DNA from: Gammaproteobacteria bacterium
GTDB taxonomy: Bacteria > Pseudomonadota > Gammaproteobacteria > Comchoanobacterales > Comchoanobacteraceae
Direction of reading: 5' to 3'
DNA: 10,658 nucleotides
Assembly (NCBI GenBank): GCA_029243665.1
Contig: JAQWRO010000032.1
Span: 1 to 10,658 of the forward strand
Under the pieces are notes generated by a model. That model was not told the origin of the DNA and did not search any database. It worked only from the letters and a program-made list of their open reading frames with translations. Shown piece after piece: positions 1 through 7,174 of the stretch. The translations under genes were made by a program, and so were the position numbers. The first letter of the stretch is position 1; each line of letters begins with the position of its first letter.

Positions 1-25
1 TTTAAATCAGTATTTTTTATATGCC

Positions 26-796
26 ATGTCATTACTTATCAAAATAGACCAATTTAACATCTTTTTAGAAAAGAACTTCCGATCAATGTTATCAATCTTA
101 CAAATACATAAGCAAAGATTCAATACAAATTCACTTCACAATAAAGTCAATCACTGGAAGGAAACTTTCAAAAACAAAACTTCGTCATTTTTTAAATATT
201 TCGACAACATCATTTTAAAATATAGTTCTAATACGTTTGGCATTATTATTATTACTATAATCATTATTTATATTGAAGAGACACTGATGGGTTTCTTTAT
301 ACCATCCCTTTTCTGGTATAACGTATATATCAATATATCTTATTTTATATTTAATTTTGCATTGGCAGCGCAAATAAATGACTATTTTTTTGAAGGAAAT
401 ATGTACATCGGTGAGATAATGACCGTTATATCCGTTATGCCATATATGAGTTTTATAATCTTAAGCAGTTTTATATCCAAATTGGGTGAACTCATATTTG
501 AAATTCTAGCCATTCCTTTAACAGCATTAAATCTAATTTATAACTTCTTTGTACCTAGTAGTTGCGAAGATCGCCTACCAAACAACTTATCAACATCAAA
601 TAATCCTCCTATCCAAGCAAGCGACTTTCAAGACAAAGGCAAAAACAAATTCAACCCCCCAACCAATTTAGAGACCAACACCAATAAAAATATAGATTCT
701 TATCAAATGAATGAGGATTCAGTCAGGCGTTTGGAAGCAAGCAAACTTAACGAACCTCCAACCAACCCATATCCAGCACCAACACCAGCTGGCTAA
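26..796 (+). CDS. Unrecognised multi-pass membrane protein with Pro-rich tail (possibly 5'-partial)
   Basis: I do not recognise this family. The ATG at 26 gives 256 residues, but there is no ribosome binding site before it and the frame stays open to the window edge, so the true start may lie further left. Residues 1-70 are polar to amphipathic. Hydrophobic segments lie at about 71-90 (a run of Ile), 92-116, 127-150 and 153-177. From about 178 to the end the protein is hydrophilic and rich in Asn, Pro and Lys, finishing in a low-complexity Pro-rich tail (PPTNPYPAPTPAG). The membrane part has about the same length and layout as the C-terminal half of the two genes downstream. A short match (FEGxxYI here, FEGLIYL in the 2335-3239 fragment) and a pattern ending in EI-x3-P hint at shared ancestry, but this is weak. 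It is followed by 135 bases without a gene. Coding is likely; the function is unknown. Confidence 0.65.
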   Translation: MSLLIKIDQFNIFLEKNFRSMLSILQIHKQRFNTNSLHNKVNHWKETFKNKTSSFFKYFDNIILKYSSNTFGIIIITIIIIYIEETLMGFFIPSLFWYNVYINISYFIFNFALAAQINDYFFEGNMYIGEIMTVISVMPYMSFIILSSFISKLGELIFEILAIPLTALNLIYNFFVPSSCEDRLPNNLSTSNNPPIQASDFQDKGKNKFNPPTNLETNTNKNIDSYQMNEDSVRRLEASKLNEPPTNPYPAPTPAG

Positions 797-854
797 AGTT
801 GTCGACCGACTAATATTTAAAATGGTACTTATGAAATGATTGAAAAATAAAATA

Positions 855-883
855 TTGTATTTCATTTCTAACGGTGATATTTT
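855..883 (+). promoter_or_regulatory. Candidate extended -10 promoter for the 932 gene
   Basis: TTGTAT (855-860) lies 17 bases before TATTTT (878-883). The latter is preceded by TG at 875-876, giving an extended -10 form TGATATTTT. It falls in the intergenic stretch 797-931. The -35 match is poor, and in such AT-rich DNA chance matches are common. The next gene's ribosome binding site GGAG is at 921-924. Confidence 0.3.
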
Positions 884-931
884 TTAAAGATTAGAAAAAA
901 CAACTTAATATGGTTACCTTGGAGACTATTA

Positions 932-2059
932 ATGTTTGAAAAATTAAAAAACCTAATTACATTCCTTTTCTATTTTAGTATAAGCATCCCATTCATTGCA
1001 TATGCTTTTACTCGCATACTAATCAGCCTTATCTTTCAATCCATCAATGTTTTGTTACTTGGAATCAATTACGGTACTTACAGCCTTGAAAGCTATCTTG
1101 CCAAACAATTAAAAAACAATACACGAACAGCGTATCAAGCACTTGGGGAAAATTCCTCTGCTTATGGCTTTATCTTCATTAAAAACATACCCTTTTACGC
1201 CTTAAAGGCCTTACATGCCACCTTAATTATTGCCTTTTTATTACCACTTCATATCATGGTTCAATCCTTTGCTTTCTTGACTCGCAAAATAAACTTACCT
1301 ACTGCAAAATTTCTTAAGGCGTTTATCATACAACAAACCAAAGACAACACAAAGGCCATCAGTTTTTTTTCTGGAAAGGATGCCAACAATGGCTTTTGGA
1401 TTTTTGATCAACTAGCAAATTTTGACTTTTGGGCAACTCAAAATTTCTATTTAACCAAAAAAAAATTCGTCAGGCCTTCACTAAAAGAATTAAACATAGT
1501 CAATACATCCACTGATTGGATTCGTAAAAGCCTTTATAAATTAAACTACATCACATCTTTCGTTAAAGAAATAGTCTCCTTTATTGCTTCTATTATGGGA
1601 GTGATTGTTGGAATAATTGTGGTTTCGGTAAAAGTCGTCCAAGAAATTCTAATAAAAGGTATCTTCAGAATGGACAGGATTCAATCACTTTATATGAACT
1701 TCATTGAAACTCTTTTTTACTCATTTACTTTACTATTTGGCCCTGAGATTCCTATCGATAACACATACAATCATAGTACATCCTTATTATACGCCTCATT
1801 TATTGCCCTAGAATACTTCGTCATTAGAGCTATTGATACGATAACTGAGATTGTTTCTGTACCTTTTAGATTCTTATCTCAAGCTCTGTATACACTCTAC
1901 GAGCTATTTACTGATCAAGATTTTGATTATCGCAAATTTGAAGATAGCTTATATAGCTATCAATTGGATCAGAAAGATGTTGCTACCCCAGATGTATTAA
2001 ATAATAGCGACACAAATGATGAAATCAATTTAGCTCAAGCCTGTAAAACACTATCGTAA
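932..2059 (+). CDS. Unrecognised multi-pass membrane protein, intact copy of a tandem paralogue pair
   Basis: This is a 375-residue protein of a family I cannot name. The ATG at 932 follows GGAG (921-924) by 7 bases, so the start is well supported. Hydrophobic segments lie at about 8-46, 86-116, 211-236, 255-270 and 283-325. A long polar stretch at about 118-205, rich in Asn, Lys and aromatic residues, sits between the two hydrophobic halves. The C-terminal ~50 residues are hydrophilic and acidic. The core GFIFIKNIPFY (residues 79-89) recurs at 10 of 11 positions in the next gene. The region near FTDQDFDYRKF (326-336) corresponds to FTNDTFDYGDF there. It is probably an inner-membrane protein, or, if the host-associated reading is right, possibly an exported membrane-inserting protein; nothing in the sequence settles this. 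Only 29 bases separate it from the paralogue downstream, so co-transcription is likely. Confidence 0.8.
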   Translation: MFEKLKNLITFLFYFSISIPFIAYAFTRILISLIFQSINVLLLGINYGTYSLESYLAKQLKNNTRTAYQALGENSSAYGFIFIKNIPFYALKALHATLIIAFLLPLHIMVQSFAFLTRKINLPTAKFLKAFIIQQTKDNTKAISFFSGKDANNGFWIFDQLANFDFWATQNFYLTKKKFVRPSLKELNIVNTSTDWIRKSLYKLNYITSFVKEIVSFIASIMGVIVGIIVVSVKVVQEILIKGIFRMDRIQSLYMNFIETLFYSFTLLFGPEIPIDNTYNHSTSLLYASFIALEYFVIRAIDTITEIVSVPFRFLSQALYTLYELFTDQDFDYRKFEDSLYSYQLDQKDVATPDVLNNSDTNDEINLAQACKTLS

Positions 2060-2088
2060 CTTTTACCTCTATATAGGAGCATACTAAA

Positions 2089-2352
2089 ATGACAATGATA
2101 CAAAACCTCTTTTTTAGCTTAATAAACATCTGTTTTTACATATTTGTTATATTAGGTTCTTTATTTCAAAAAACTGACGAAGGGTTAAATTATATATACA
2201 AAAGCCTATATATTTTAGGTAGGTTAGTGTTTTTTCTACCACTGTTTTTATATGGCATGGTTAGATTGACATTTGTGACGATCACTCAATCTTTGAATTA
2301 TTGCTTACATGCATTTGATGTATCTTTAGGAAAAATGGCTTCATTTTTGTAA
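2089..2352 (+). pseudogene. 5' fragment of the second membrane paralogue (frameshifted)
   Basis: This open frame of 87 codons starts at ATG 2089, with AGGAG at 2075-2079 giving a good ribosome binding site. It encodes two hydrophobic segments (about residues 5-25 and 38-62), like the N-terminus of the 932-2059 product. Homology to that protein runs through Leu-Gly-Lys (2326-2334) and is then lost: the frame gives MASFL and stops at 2350-2352. From base 2335 the homology continues without a gap in the -1 frame (GFIFVKNIPFY, 2337-2369). The 87-residue product is therefore best read as the front end of a broken gene of about 383 codons, close to the 375 of its intact neighbour. If translated, it would be a small two-helix membrane peptide. 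Confidence 0.75.
2331..2337 (+). other. Frameshift site joining the two halves of the membrane paralogue
   Basis: The five-A run 2331-2335 followed by TG is where homology to the intact paralogue changes frame. Restoring one A gives Gly-Lys-Asn-Gly-Phe, matching Gly-Glu-Asn...Gly-Phe in the neighbour, with four residues (SSAY) missing. Alternatively, one 13-base deletion relative to an ancestor like the 932 gene explains both the frame change and the missing residues. The site lacks a good X-XXY-YYZ slippery heptamer (it reads A GGA AAA), and no obvious stem-loop follows. Confidence 0.7.
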
Positions 2353-3239
2353 AAAATATTCCATTTTATTTAATAAGAAGTTTTCATTTAGTAGTTTCTT
2401 TTTTTCTGATAGCTACCACACGCTTCATTCATACTTTGGCATTCATATTTAGTAAAATTACGCCACCAGAAACAAAAGATTTATTAATCTTTGCTTACCA
2501 TAACAACTTCGTCGATGTGCAAAATAATTATTACAACGCTACGACATCCTATGCAGACTGGTTATTGAATAAATTAGAAGATACTGAATCTACCACTGAT
2601 ACATACTTTAAAACAAAAATTTCAGAACTTTATTCTGACAAGCAAAGAATGAAAGAAAGACCAGGCAATAATTTTTTTCTTAATTTAGGTGGATTCTTTA
2701 AGAATTTATTCACCGGATTTATACAGTTTTTTCAAGACAAACTTTTGTGGCCATTATTAATGATTTCACGTGCTCTTGTCCATACAATTATTATAGAATT
2801 AATGCCCATTTTTATTATTATATTATTTACGTTACCATATTTATTGGGATTTGAGCATACATCTACATTTGCAGCTTCACTTATTACTTATATTTTATTT
2901 TTACCAGTGATCACTTTAATTGGAGAAACAAATTACAACAAGGAAAAATTTGAAGGACTAATATATCTATCTTTTGAGGTGTGTAAATCAATCTTCACAC
3001 ATGCCATCGATATTGTAGTAGAGCTATTGTCACTGATCTGTGATATTTTAGGACTTAGCTTAAATACAACTTTTCAATTTTTCACAAATGACACCTTCGA
3101 CTATGGTGATTTTATAGTTTCTCCTGCGTTAGATAGTAAATCTTTAGATAAAGGGATAAGTTATCAGAAAGAAACTACTTATAATCAAGATGATCTACCT
3201 TTATTAGATGATTCCAAAAAAATAATAAAGGACTTTTAA
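2335..3239 (+). pseudogene. 3' fragment of the second membrane paralogue (frameshifted)
   Basis: This is the continuation of the 2089 gene in the -1 frame. A TTG at 2436-2438 could be taken as a start (267 residues), but the frame is open and homologous to the 932-2059 protein well upstream of it, from 2337. There GFIFVKNIPFY is followed by a hydrophobic stretch that aligns with residues 90-116 of the neighbour. No ribosome binding site precedes the TTG. Later parts include a polar section (about 2460-2680), hydrophobic segments around 2730-2930 and 2955-3085, the shared FTNDTFDYGDF region (3079-3111), and an acidic C-terminal tail containing DDLPLLDD. In the shared core most third codon positions differ from the neighbour while residues are kept. 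The protein was thus under selection long after duplication and the break is recent, or is a sequence error. Function unknown. Confidence 0.75.
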
Positions 3240-3257
3240 TCTAAGTTGTAAGCCCTT
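3215..3257 (-). terminator. Candidate rho-independent terminator of the putA operon
   Basis: Read on the minus strand, AAGGGCTT (3257-3250) pairs with AAGTCCTT (3235-3228) as an 8-bp stem with one G-U pair and a 14-base loop. A T-rich run (TTTATTATTTTTTT, 3227-3214) follows. On the plus strand the same position is an A-C mismatch and no T-run follows, so it should act in the putA direction. The T-run and one arm lie inside the last codons of the convergent membrane gene. The stem is AT-rich, so strength is uncertain. Confidence 0.5.
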
Positions 3258-3276
3258 CATTATAAATCATTTTCAA

Positions 3277-4575
3277 TCAAGTCTTACTCATTAAAGTCAC
3301 ATTACCACCAACCGCAACTGTATTAATTGTGATGGTTTTTTCGTGACATAACCTTGGTAAATAATTTGGGCCACCAGCTTTTGGACCCGTGCCTGATAAG
3401 CCCTGTCCACCAAAAGGTTGGACACCTACCTGCGCGCCAATCATGTTTCTATTCACATACACATTACCAACATGAATCTTTGCAACCACTTGTTCAATGA
3501 ATGACTCAATACGACTATGAATTCCAAATGTAAGCCCAAATTGAGTTGCATTAATGTCATCGATAACTCGATCGATCTCCTTACTACCGTAACGAATCAA
3601 ATGCACGATAGGCCCAAAGACCTCTCCTTTTAAATCACTTAACGAATTGATTTCATATAAAGCAGGTGCAAAAAATGTACCATCCTGACATGCATCATTT
3701 AAGGGCATTTGGTATAAGCAAGTGCCAATTTCATCCAAGTATGCCTGATGGTCTTGCAACCCTTTTAAGGCCGCATTATCAATGACAGGTCCAACATCTG
3801 TCATAAGTGCTTGAGGATCACCGATCTTTAAAGCAGCCATTGCACCTGTAATCATTGTAATAATTTTGTCAGCAATGCGCTCATGCACAAAAACAACACG
3901 ACATGCGGAACATCGCTGCCCTGCACTCCTAAAACCAGAATCAATGATGTCCATCACAACTTGCTCAGGCAATGCAGAAGAATCTACAATCATTGCATTC
4001 TGACCACCGGTTTCCGCAATTAAAGGCGTAATAGCGCCGGGTCTTTGAGCAAGTGTTTGCTGAATTGCTTTTGCAGTTTGCGTTGACCCAGTCATCATGA
4101 TGAGGTCATTTCTTTCATCTGCTACCAATGGTTTAGCAACTTGACTCGTATCCCCAAAAAGTACTTGAATCGCTGCTTTTGGCAACCCTACCTCATAAAA
4201 AAGCTCGATCATTTTAGTTGCAATGCCTAAAGTTGTATTCGCTGGTTTAGCTAATACAACATTGCCTGCAATCAAAGCCGCACTAATTTGTCCAATGAAG
4301 ATGGCAAGTGGAAAATTCCATGGACTGATACAAACGGCAACACCTCGGCCAACATAGGTTAACGAATTACTTTCGCCTGTAGGCCCATCTAATAACTGAG
4401 GCACCAATCTAGATTCAGCTTCATCAGCATAATATCTTAGAAAATCAACTGCCTCTCTAATTTCGTCCACAGCATCTTGCCATGTCTTGCCCGCTTCTAG
4501 GATGATTAGTCGCATAAAATCTGCATAATTAGCTTCTAATTGATCAGCTGCTTTACGTAGTAAATTGGCTCGATC
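3277..4575 (-). pseudogene. putA: putA 3' part: P5C dehydrogenase domain downstream of the in-frame TAG
   Basis: This is the second catalytic half of PutA, which oxidises glutamate semialdehyde (from P5C) to glutamate with NAD. It continues the proline dehydrogenase frame directly after the TAG, beginning DRANLLRKAADQLEANYADF. The first ATG (4515-4513) lies inside this N-terminal helix region and has no ribosome binding site, so the 412-residue ORF starting there would lack part of the aldehyde dehydrogenase fold. Motifs numbered from that ATG: SPWNFP (64-69), the GSTQ cofactor region (143-146), general base Glu168 in AETGG, catalytic Cys202 in GQRCSACR, EVFGP (298-302) and PFGGQGLSGTGPKAGGP (367-383). 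The end at TVAVGGNVTLMS matches the usual end of the dehydrogenase domain, with no further C-terminal domain. No other lesion is visible. Without readthrough or reinitiation this half is not made. Confidence 0.85.
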
Positions 4576-4578
4576 CTA
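4576..4578 (-). other. putA: In-frame TAG (amber) codon interrupting putA
   Basis: The minus strand reads ...GTA TCA ATC TAG GAT CGA GCC..., translating AVSI-stop-DRANLLRKAAD. Homologues read through here with a residue such as Gln or Glu before the conserved Arg-Ala (E. coli PutA has PQERAAIL, from memory). A single base change from CAG or GAG would produce the stop. Both sides stay in the same frame, giving 1048 codons in total. The following base is G, not the C-rich context of known leaky stops. Confidence 0.9.
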
Positions 4579-6423
4579 GATTGATACAGCTTGCCATTTT
4601 GGCACCATTGCTTTGGCTGCTTGATACGCTTGATCAACATCTTTTAAAGTTGCTTTATATGCTTTGCCTAATACGTGGCTACGCTTTGCAGGGTTAGTGA
4701 TGGGCTGAGTATCTTTAAACTGTTTAACCCCAACAATCAATGGTTTTACATCTAGATCTTCCCATGGCAAATCATCCATTTGTTTTGCTAAATCTAATAC
4801 CACTTCATGATTTTTTAAATCCTGTCCCATGGAATTGATGCGACCAGATTTAAACAAATGCCTTGGCAAAGGGATTTTTGGATTTAAAATTATGTTTTTT
4901 GGATCTATAGACATTAAAGGATCAGATGCAAGCATTGTATTTATTGGAACGTTCTGGTCAACAATCTGATTCACAAATGATGATGTGGCACCATTTTCAA
5001 GTAACCGTCTAACTAAATATGGTAATAAATCATCGTGTGGGCCTACAGGCGCATAAATACGACAACGAAGTGGTGACTGGCTCATCAATTGCTTATATAA
5101 TTGTTCACCCATTCCATGTAGACGCTGAAACTCAAAGTCATTTCTTTTGCCTAGCCAATGCTTGATGGTTAACACTGATAAAACATTATGTGTTGCAAAC
5201 ATTGGATAGATAACATCATTCGCCTCGATCATATGATGTGCACATGCCAAATAAGCTAAATCTGTATGTTCCTTTTCAGTGTATACAGGATAACCAGATA
5301 AGCCCATAACCTGTGCTTCTTTGATTTCAGTGTCCCAATAAGCACCCTTCACTAATCTAACCATGAGACGCTTTTGGTGTTTTCTGGCACGTTTGCTAAG
5401 CCACTGAATGACTGCAACAGATCGTTTTTGATAAGCCTGAACAGCGAAACCTAAGCCAAGCCAATCTTTTAAATCTTTATCTGTCATTAAAAGCTCTAAC
5501 AATTCCAAAGATAAAATCAAGCGGTCTGCCTCTTCAGCATCAATCACTAGGCCCACATGATGCTCTTTAGCTAATAGACACAATGTTTTCAGTTTTGGTA
5601 AAACCTCAGTCACCACTGCTTCATGCTGGCTGGTTTCATACCTTTCAAAGATGGCAGAAATTTTAACAGATATGCCAGGACGGTCGTATATCGATTTCTC
5701 CAGGTCTTTTGGAATGGACTTAATTGCATCAATGTAACTTTCAAAATAATGTGCTGCATCCTCTGCTGTTAATGCAGCCTCACCTAACATATCAAAGCTG
5801 TAACAATAACCATTGAATTCGCCTTTTTTGGCAACCTTAAGGGCTTTTGGCAATGTTTCACCTAACACAAACTGACTTGCAAAAACACGCATGAATTGAT
5901 GGATTGCTTTTCTTAGTGCAGGTTGTCCGAGCTTAGCAATCACAGACTTTAGAACATTTTGCATGTGATGGACATCGTCTGTTTTACTTAAAACTTTCCC
6001 AGTAAGAATCAAACCCCATTGCATGGCATGGCCCAGCGCAGATTGACTTTCCTGACCCTTAGACCAATCTGGGGTTCCAAGTTTATCTTCGATTAATCGG
6101 TTAATGGTTGTCACATCTGGCACACGAAGCAATGCCTCGGCCAAACACATCAAAGCAATGCCTTCTTCAGAGTTTAGGTTGTATTGTAACAATAAACCTT
6201 CAATGCTAAGAGAACTCAAAGGTTTTTCCCTGATCACTTTAATCAAAGCCTTTGCTTCCTTATGGATTTTTTTGCGAGCTAAATCATTATTGTTTAAGGT
6301 TGCAAATAATAGCTTAACCATCTCTGCTTCAGGCATGCGAAAGTATTTTTGAATATCTTTTACTGCTACGATGTCTTTAAATTGATCGCTATTTGAAAAG
6401 CTATGTTGTTTATCATGACTCAT
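4576..6423 (-). CDS. putA: putA 5' part: proline dehydrogenase half of an interrupted bifunctional PutA
   Basis: FAD-dependent oxidation of L-proline to P5C, passing electrons to the quinone pool at the inner membrane. The ATG (6423-6421) follows AGGTGA by a few bases, confirming the start. The 615 residues comprise a helical arm (about 20-200, with no N-terminal ribbon-helix-helix DNA-binding domain), the (beta-alpha)8 barrel (about 210-490) and the linker into the P5C dehydrogenase domain. Visible barrel motifs are Lys254 in SVKIS, Asp295 in DAEEADRL, RLVKGAYWDTEIK (356-368), FATHN (409-413), FEFQRLHGMGEQLY (430-443), Tyr457 in RIYAPVG and Arg472-Arg473 (E. coli Lys329, Asp370, Tyr540 and Arg555-556). 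The complete barrel suggests the fragment could still oxidise proline, but it would release P5C without the partner domain. The frame ends at TAG 4576 and resumes directly after it. It lies 22 bases after the aldolase gene, probably in one operon. Confidence 0.9.
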   Translation of the reverse strand: MSHDKQHSFSNSDQFKDIVAVKDIQKYFRMPEAEMVKLLFATLNNNDLARKKIHKEAKALIKVIREKPLSSLSIEGLLLQYNLNSEEGIALMCLAEALLRVPDVTTINRLIEDKLGTPDWSKGQESQSALGHAMQWGLILTGKVLSKTDDVHHMQNVLKSVIAKLGQPALRKAIHQFMRVFASQFVLGETLPKALKVAKKGEFNGYCYSFDMLGEAALTAEDAAHYFESYIDAIKSIPKDLEKSIYDRPGISVKISAIFERYETSQHEAVVTEVLPKLKTLCLLAKEHHVGLVIDAEEADRLILSLELLELLMTDKDLKDWLGLGFAVQAYQKRSVAVIQWLSKRARKHQKRLMVRLVKGAYWDTEIKEAQVMGLSGYPVYTEKEHTDLAYLACAHHMIEANDVIYPMFATHNVLSVLTIKHWLGKRNDFEFQRLHGMGEQLYKQLMSQSPLRCRIYAPVGPHDDLLPYLVRRLLENGATSSFVNQIVDQNVPINTMLASDPLMSIDPKNIILNPKIPLPRHLFKSGRINSMGQDLKNHEVVLDLAKQMDDLPWEDLDVKPLIVGVKQFKDTQPITNPAKRSHVLGKAYKATLKDVDQAYQAAKAMVPKWQAVSI

Positions 6424-6445
6424 AATTCACCTACAGATTAAAAAA

Positions 6446-7174
6446 CTATTTAATTAAATGACTATATTTGCGTTTAAGTGCTTGCCAATCCCTGTGTCCA
6501 TTATTTATTTCGAACTGATTTAAGTCCCTTGATGCACTAACACTTAATTCGTGCGATGGTACACAATATTCTTGATTCATCGCTAAAAGCTTACACTGCA
6601 ACTCACAGGCCTTCTCTAAATGATAGTGCATATAAAAGGTTTCGGCAATATTTTTACCCGCAACCACTACACCATGGTTACGCATCAATAAAATTGGATA
6701 CTGCCCTAAATCCTTGACTAAGCGTGATCCTTGAAGGTCCGCATGCAGCGCCAGTGAATCATAATCATGGTAGCCCATGCGCTCATAAAACAATAAGGCC
6801 CATTGACTGAGAGGCAATAACCCCTCTTTTTGGGTCGCAACGGCAACATTGCTTGAGGTATGTGAATGAAAGACTGCATTGACATCTGGTCTTGCTTGAT
6901 AAATTGAGCCATGAATAACATGACCTGTTGGGTTATATCCAGATTTAGGGCCATTGATGAGGTTACCTGAAAAATCAACTTCTAACAGTTGATCCGGCAT
7001 CACTTCGCAAAACAACAGTCCAAAAGGCATAATGAAATAGCTCTCTCGCTCAGGATGTCTTGCTGTCAAATGCGTATAAGTTAAGTCATCCCAATTAAAC
7101 TTGGCAAATAAATGATGCGCCAGAGCTAAATCCTGGCATAACACATCTACACGACTAGTTTTTGTATTGATCAC
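6446..7174 (-). CDS. Class II aldolase/adducin-family protein
   Basis: This 242-residue protein has the fold of L-fuculose-phosphate aldolase and adducin head domains. The metal-binding histidines are visible as His103 and His105 (HSHTSSN) and His167 (RNHG); NPTGHVIHGSIYQARPDVNAV (81-101) is the characteristic preceding segment. The catalytic Glu of FucA (Glu73) aligns with Gly84, as in the adducin-like branch, so classical retro-aldol chemistry is doubtful and the substrate cannot be named. The start is GTG at 7174-7172: an in-frame TAA lies directly upstream and the next Met is residue 49, inside the domain. It overlaps the end of the Fis-like gene by 20 bases, which argues for translational coupling. 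putA follows after 22 bases, so the protein may act in amino-acid or carbon catabolism, but that rests on context alone. Confidence 0.85.
   Translation of the reverse strand: MINTKTSRVDVLCQDLALAHHLFAKFNWDDLTYTHLTARHPERESYFIMPFGLLFCEVMPDQLLEVDFSGNLINGPKSGYNPTGHVIHGSIYQARPDVNAVFHSHTSSNVAVATQKEGLLPLSQWALLFYERMGYHDYDSLALHADLQGSRLVKDLGQYPILLMRNHGVVVAGKNIAETFYMHYHLEKACELQCKLLAMNQEYCVPSHELSVSASRDLNQFEINNGHRDWQALKRKYSHLIK

Noticed and set aside
833..868. GAAATGA/TCATTTC inverted repeat after the first membrane gene as a terminator
   Set aside because: The arms are 7 bp and AT-rich, the loop is over 20 bases and no T-run follows directly.
2326..2340. Programmed -1 frameshifting in the membrane paralogue
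   Set aside because: The site A GGA AAA lacks a proper slippery heptamer, no clear downstream stem-loop is seen, and the intact paralogue needs no frameshift. A lesion is simpler.
2436..3239. An independent gene starting at TTG 2436
   Set aside because: Homology to the neighbouring paralogue continues upstream of the TTG in the same frame, back to base 2337, and no ribosome binding site precedes it.
3277..4515. A separate monofunctional P5C dehydrogenase gene starting at ATG 4515
   Set aside because: The ATG lies within a conserved helix, 20 codons after the TAG, with no ribosome binding site. The upstream codons are clearly homologous PutA sequence.
4576..4578. Pyrrolysine or efficient stop readthrough at the putA TAG
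   Set aside because: The residue position is not catalytic, the following bases do not match known leaky contexts, and nothing in the window points to a recoding system.
6104..6352. Plus-strand ORF within putA
   Set aside because: It is antisense to the conserved proline dehydrogenase helical domain, with no ribosome binding site or recognisable product.
6718..6978. Minus-strand ORF within the aldolase gene
   Set aside because: It is in another frame of the same strand as a clearly conserved protein; the translation looks like no known protein.
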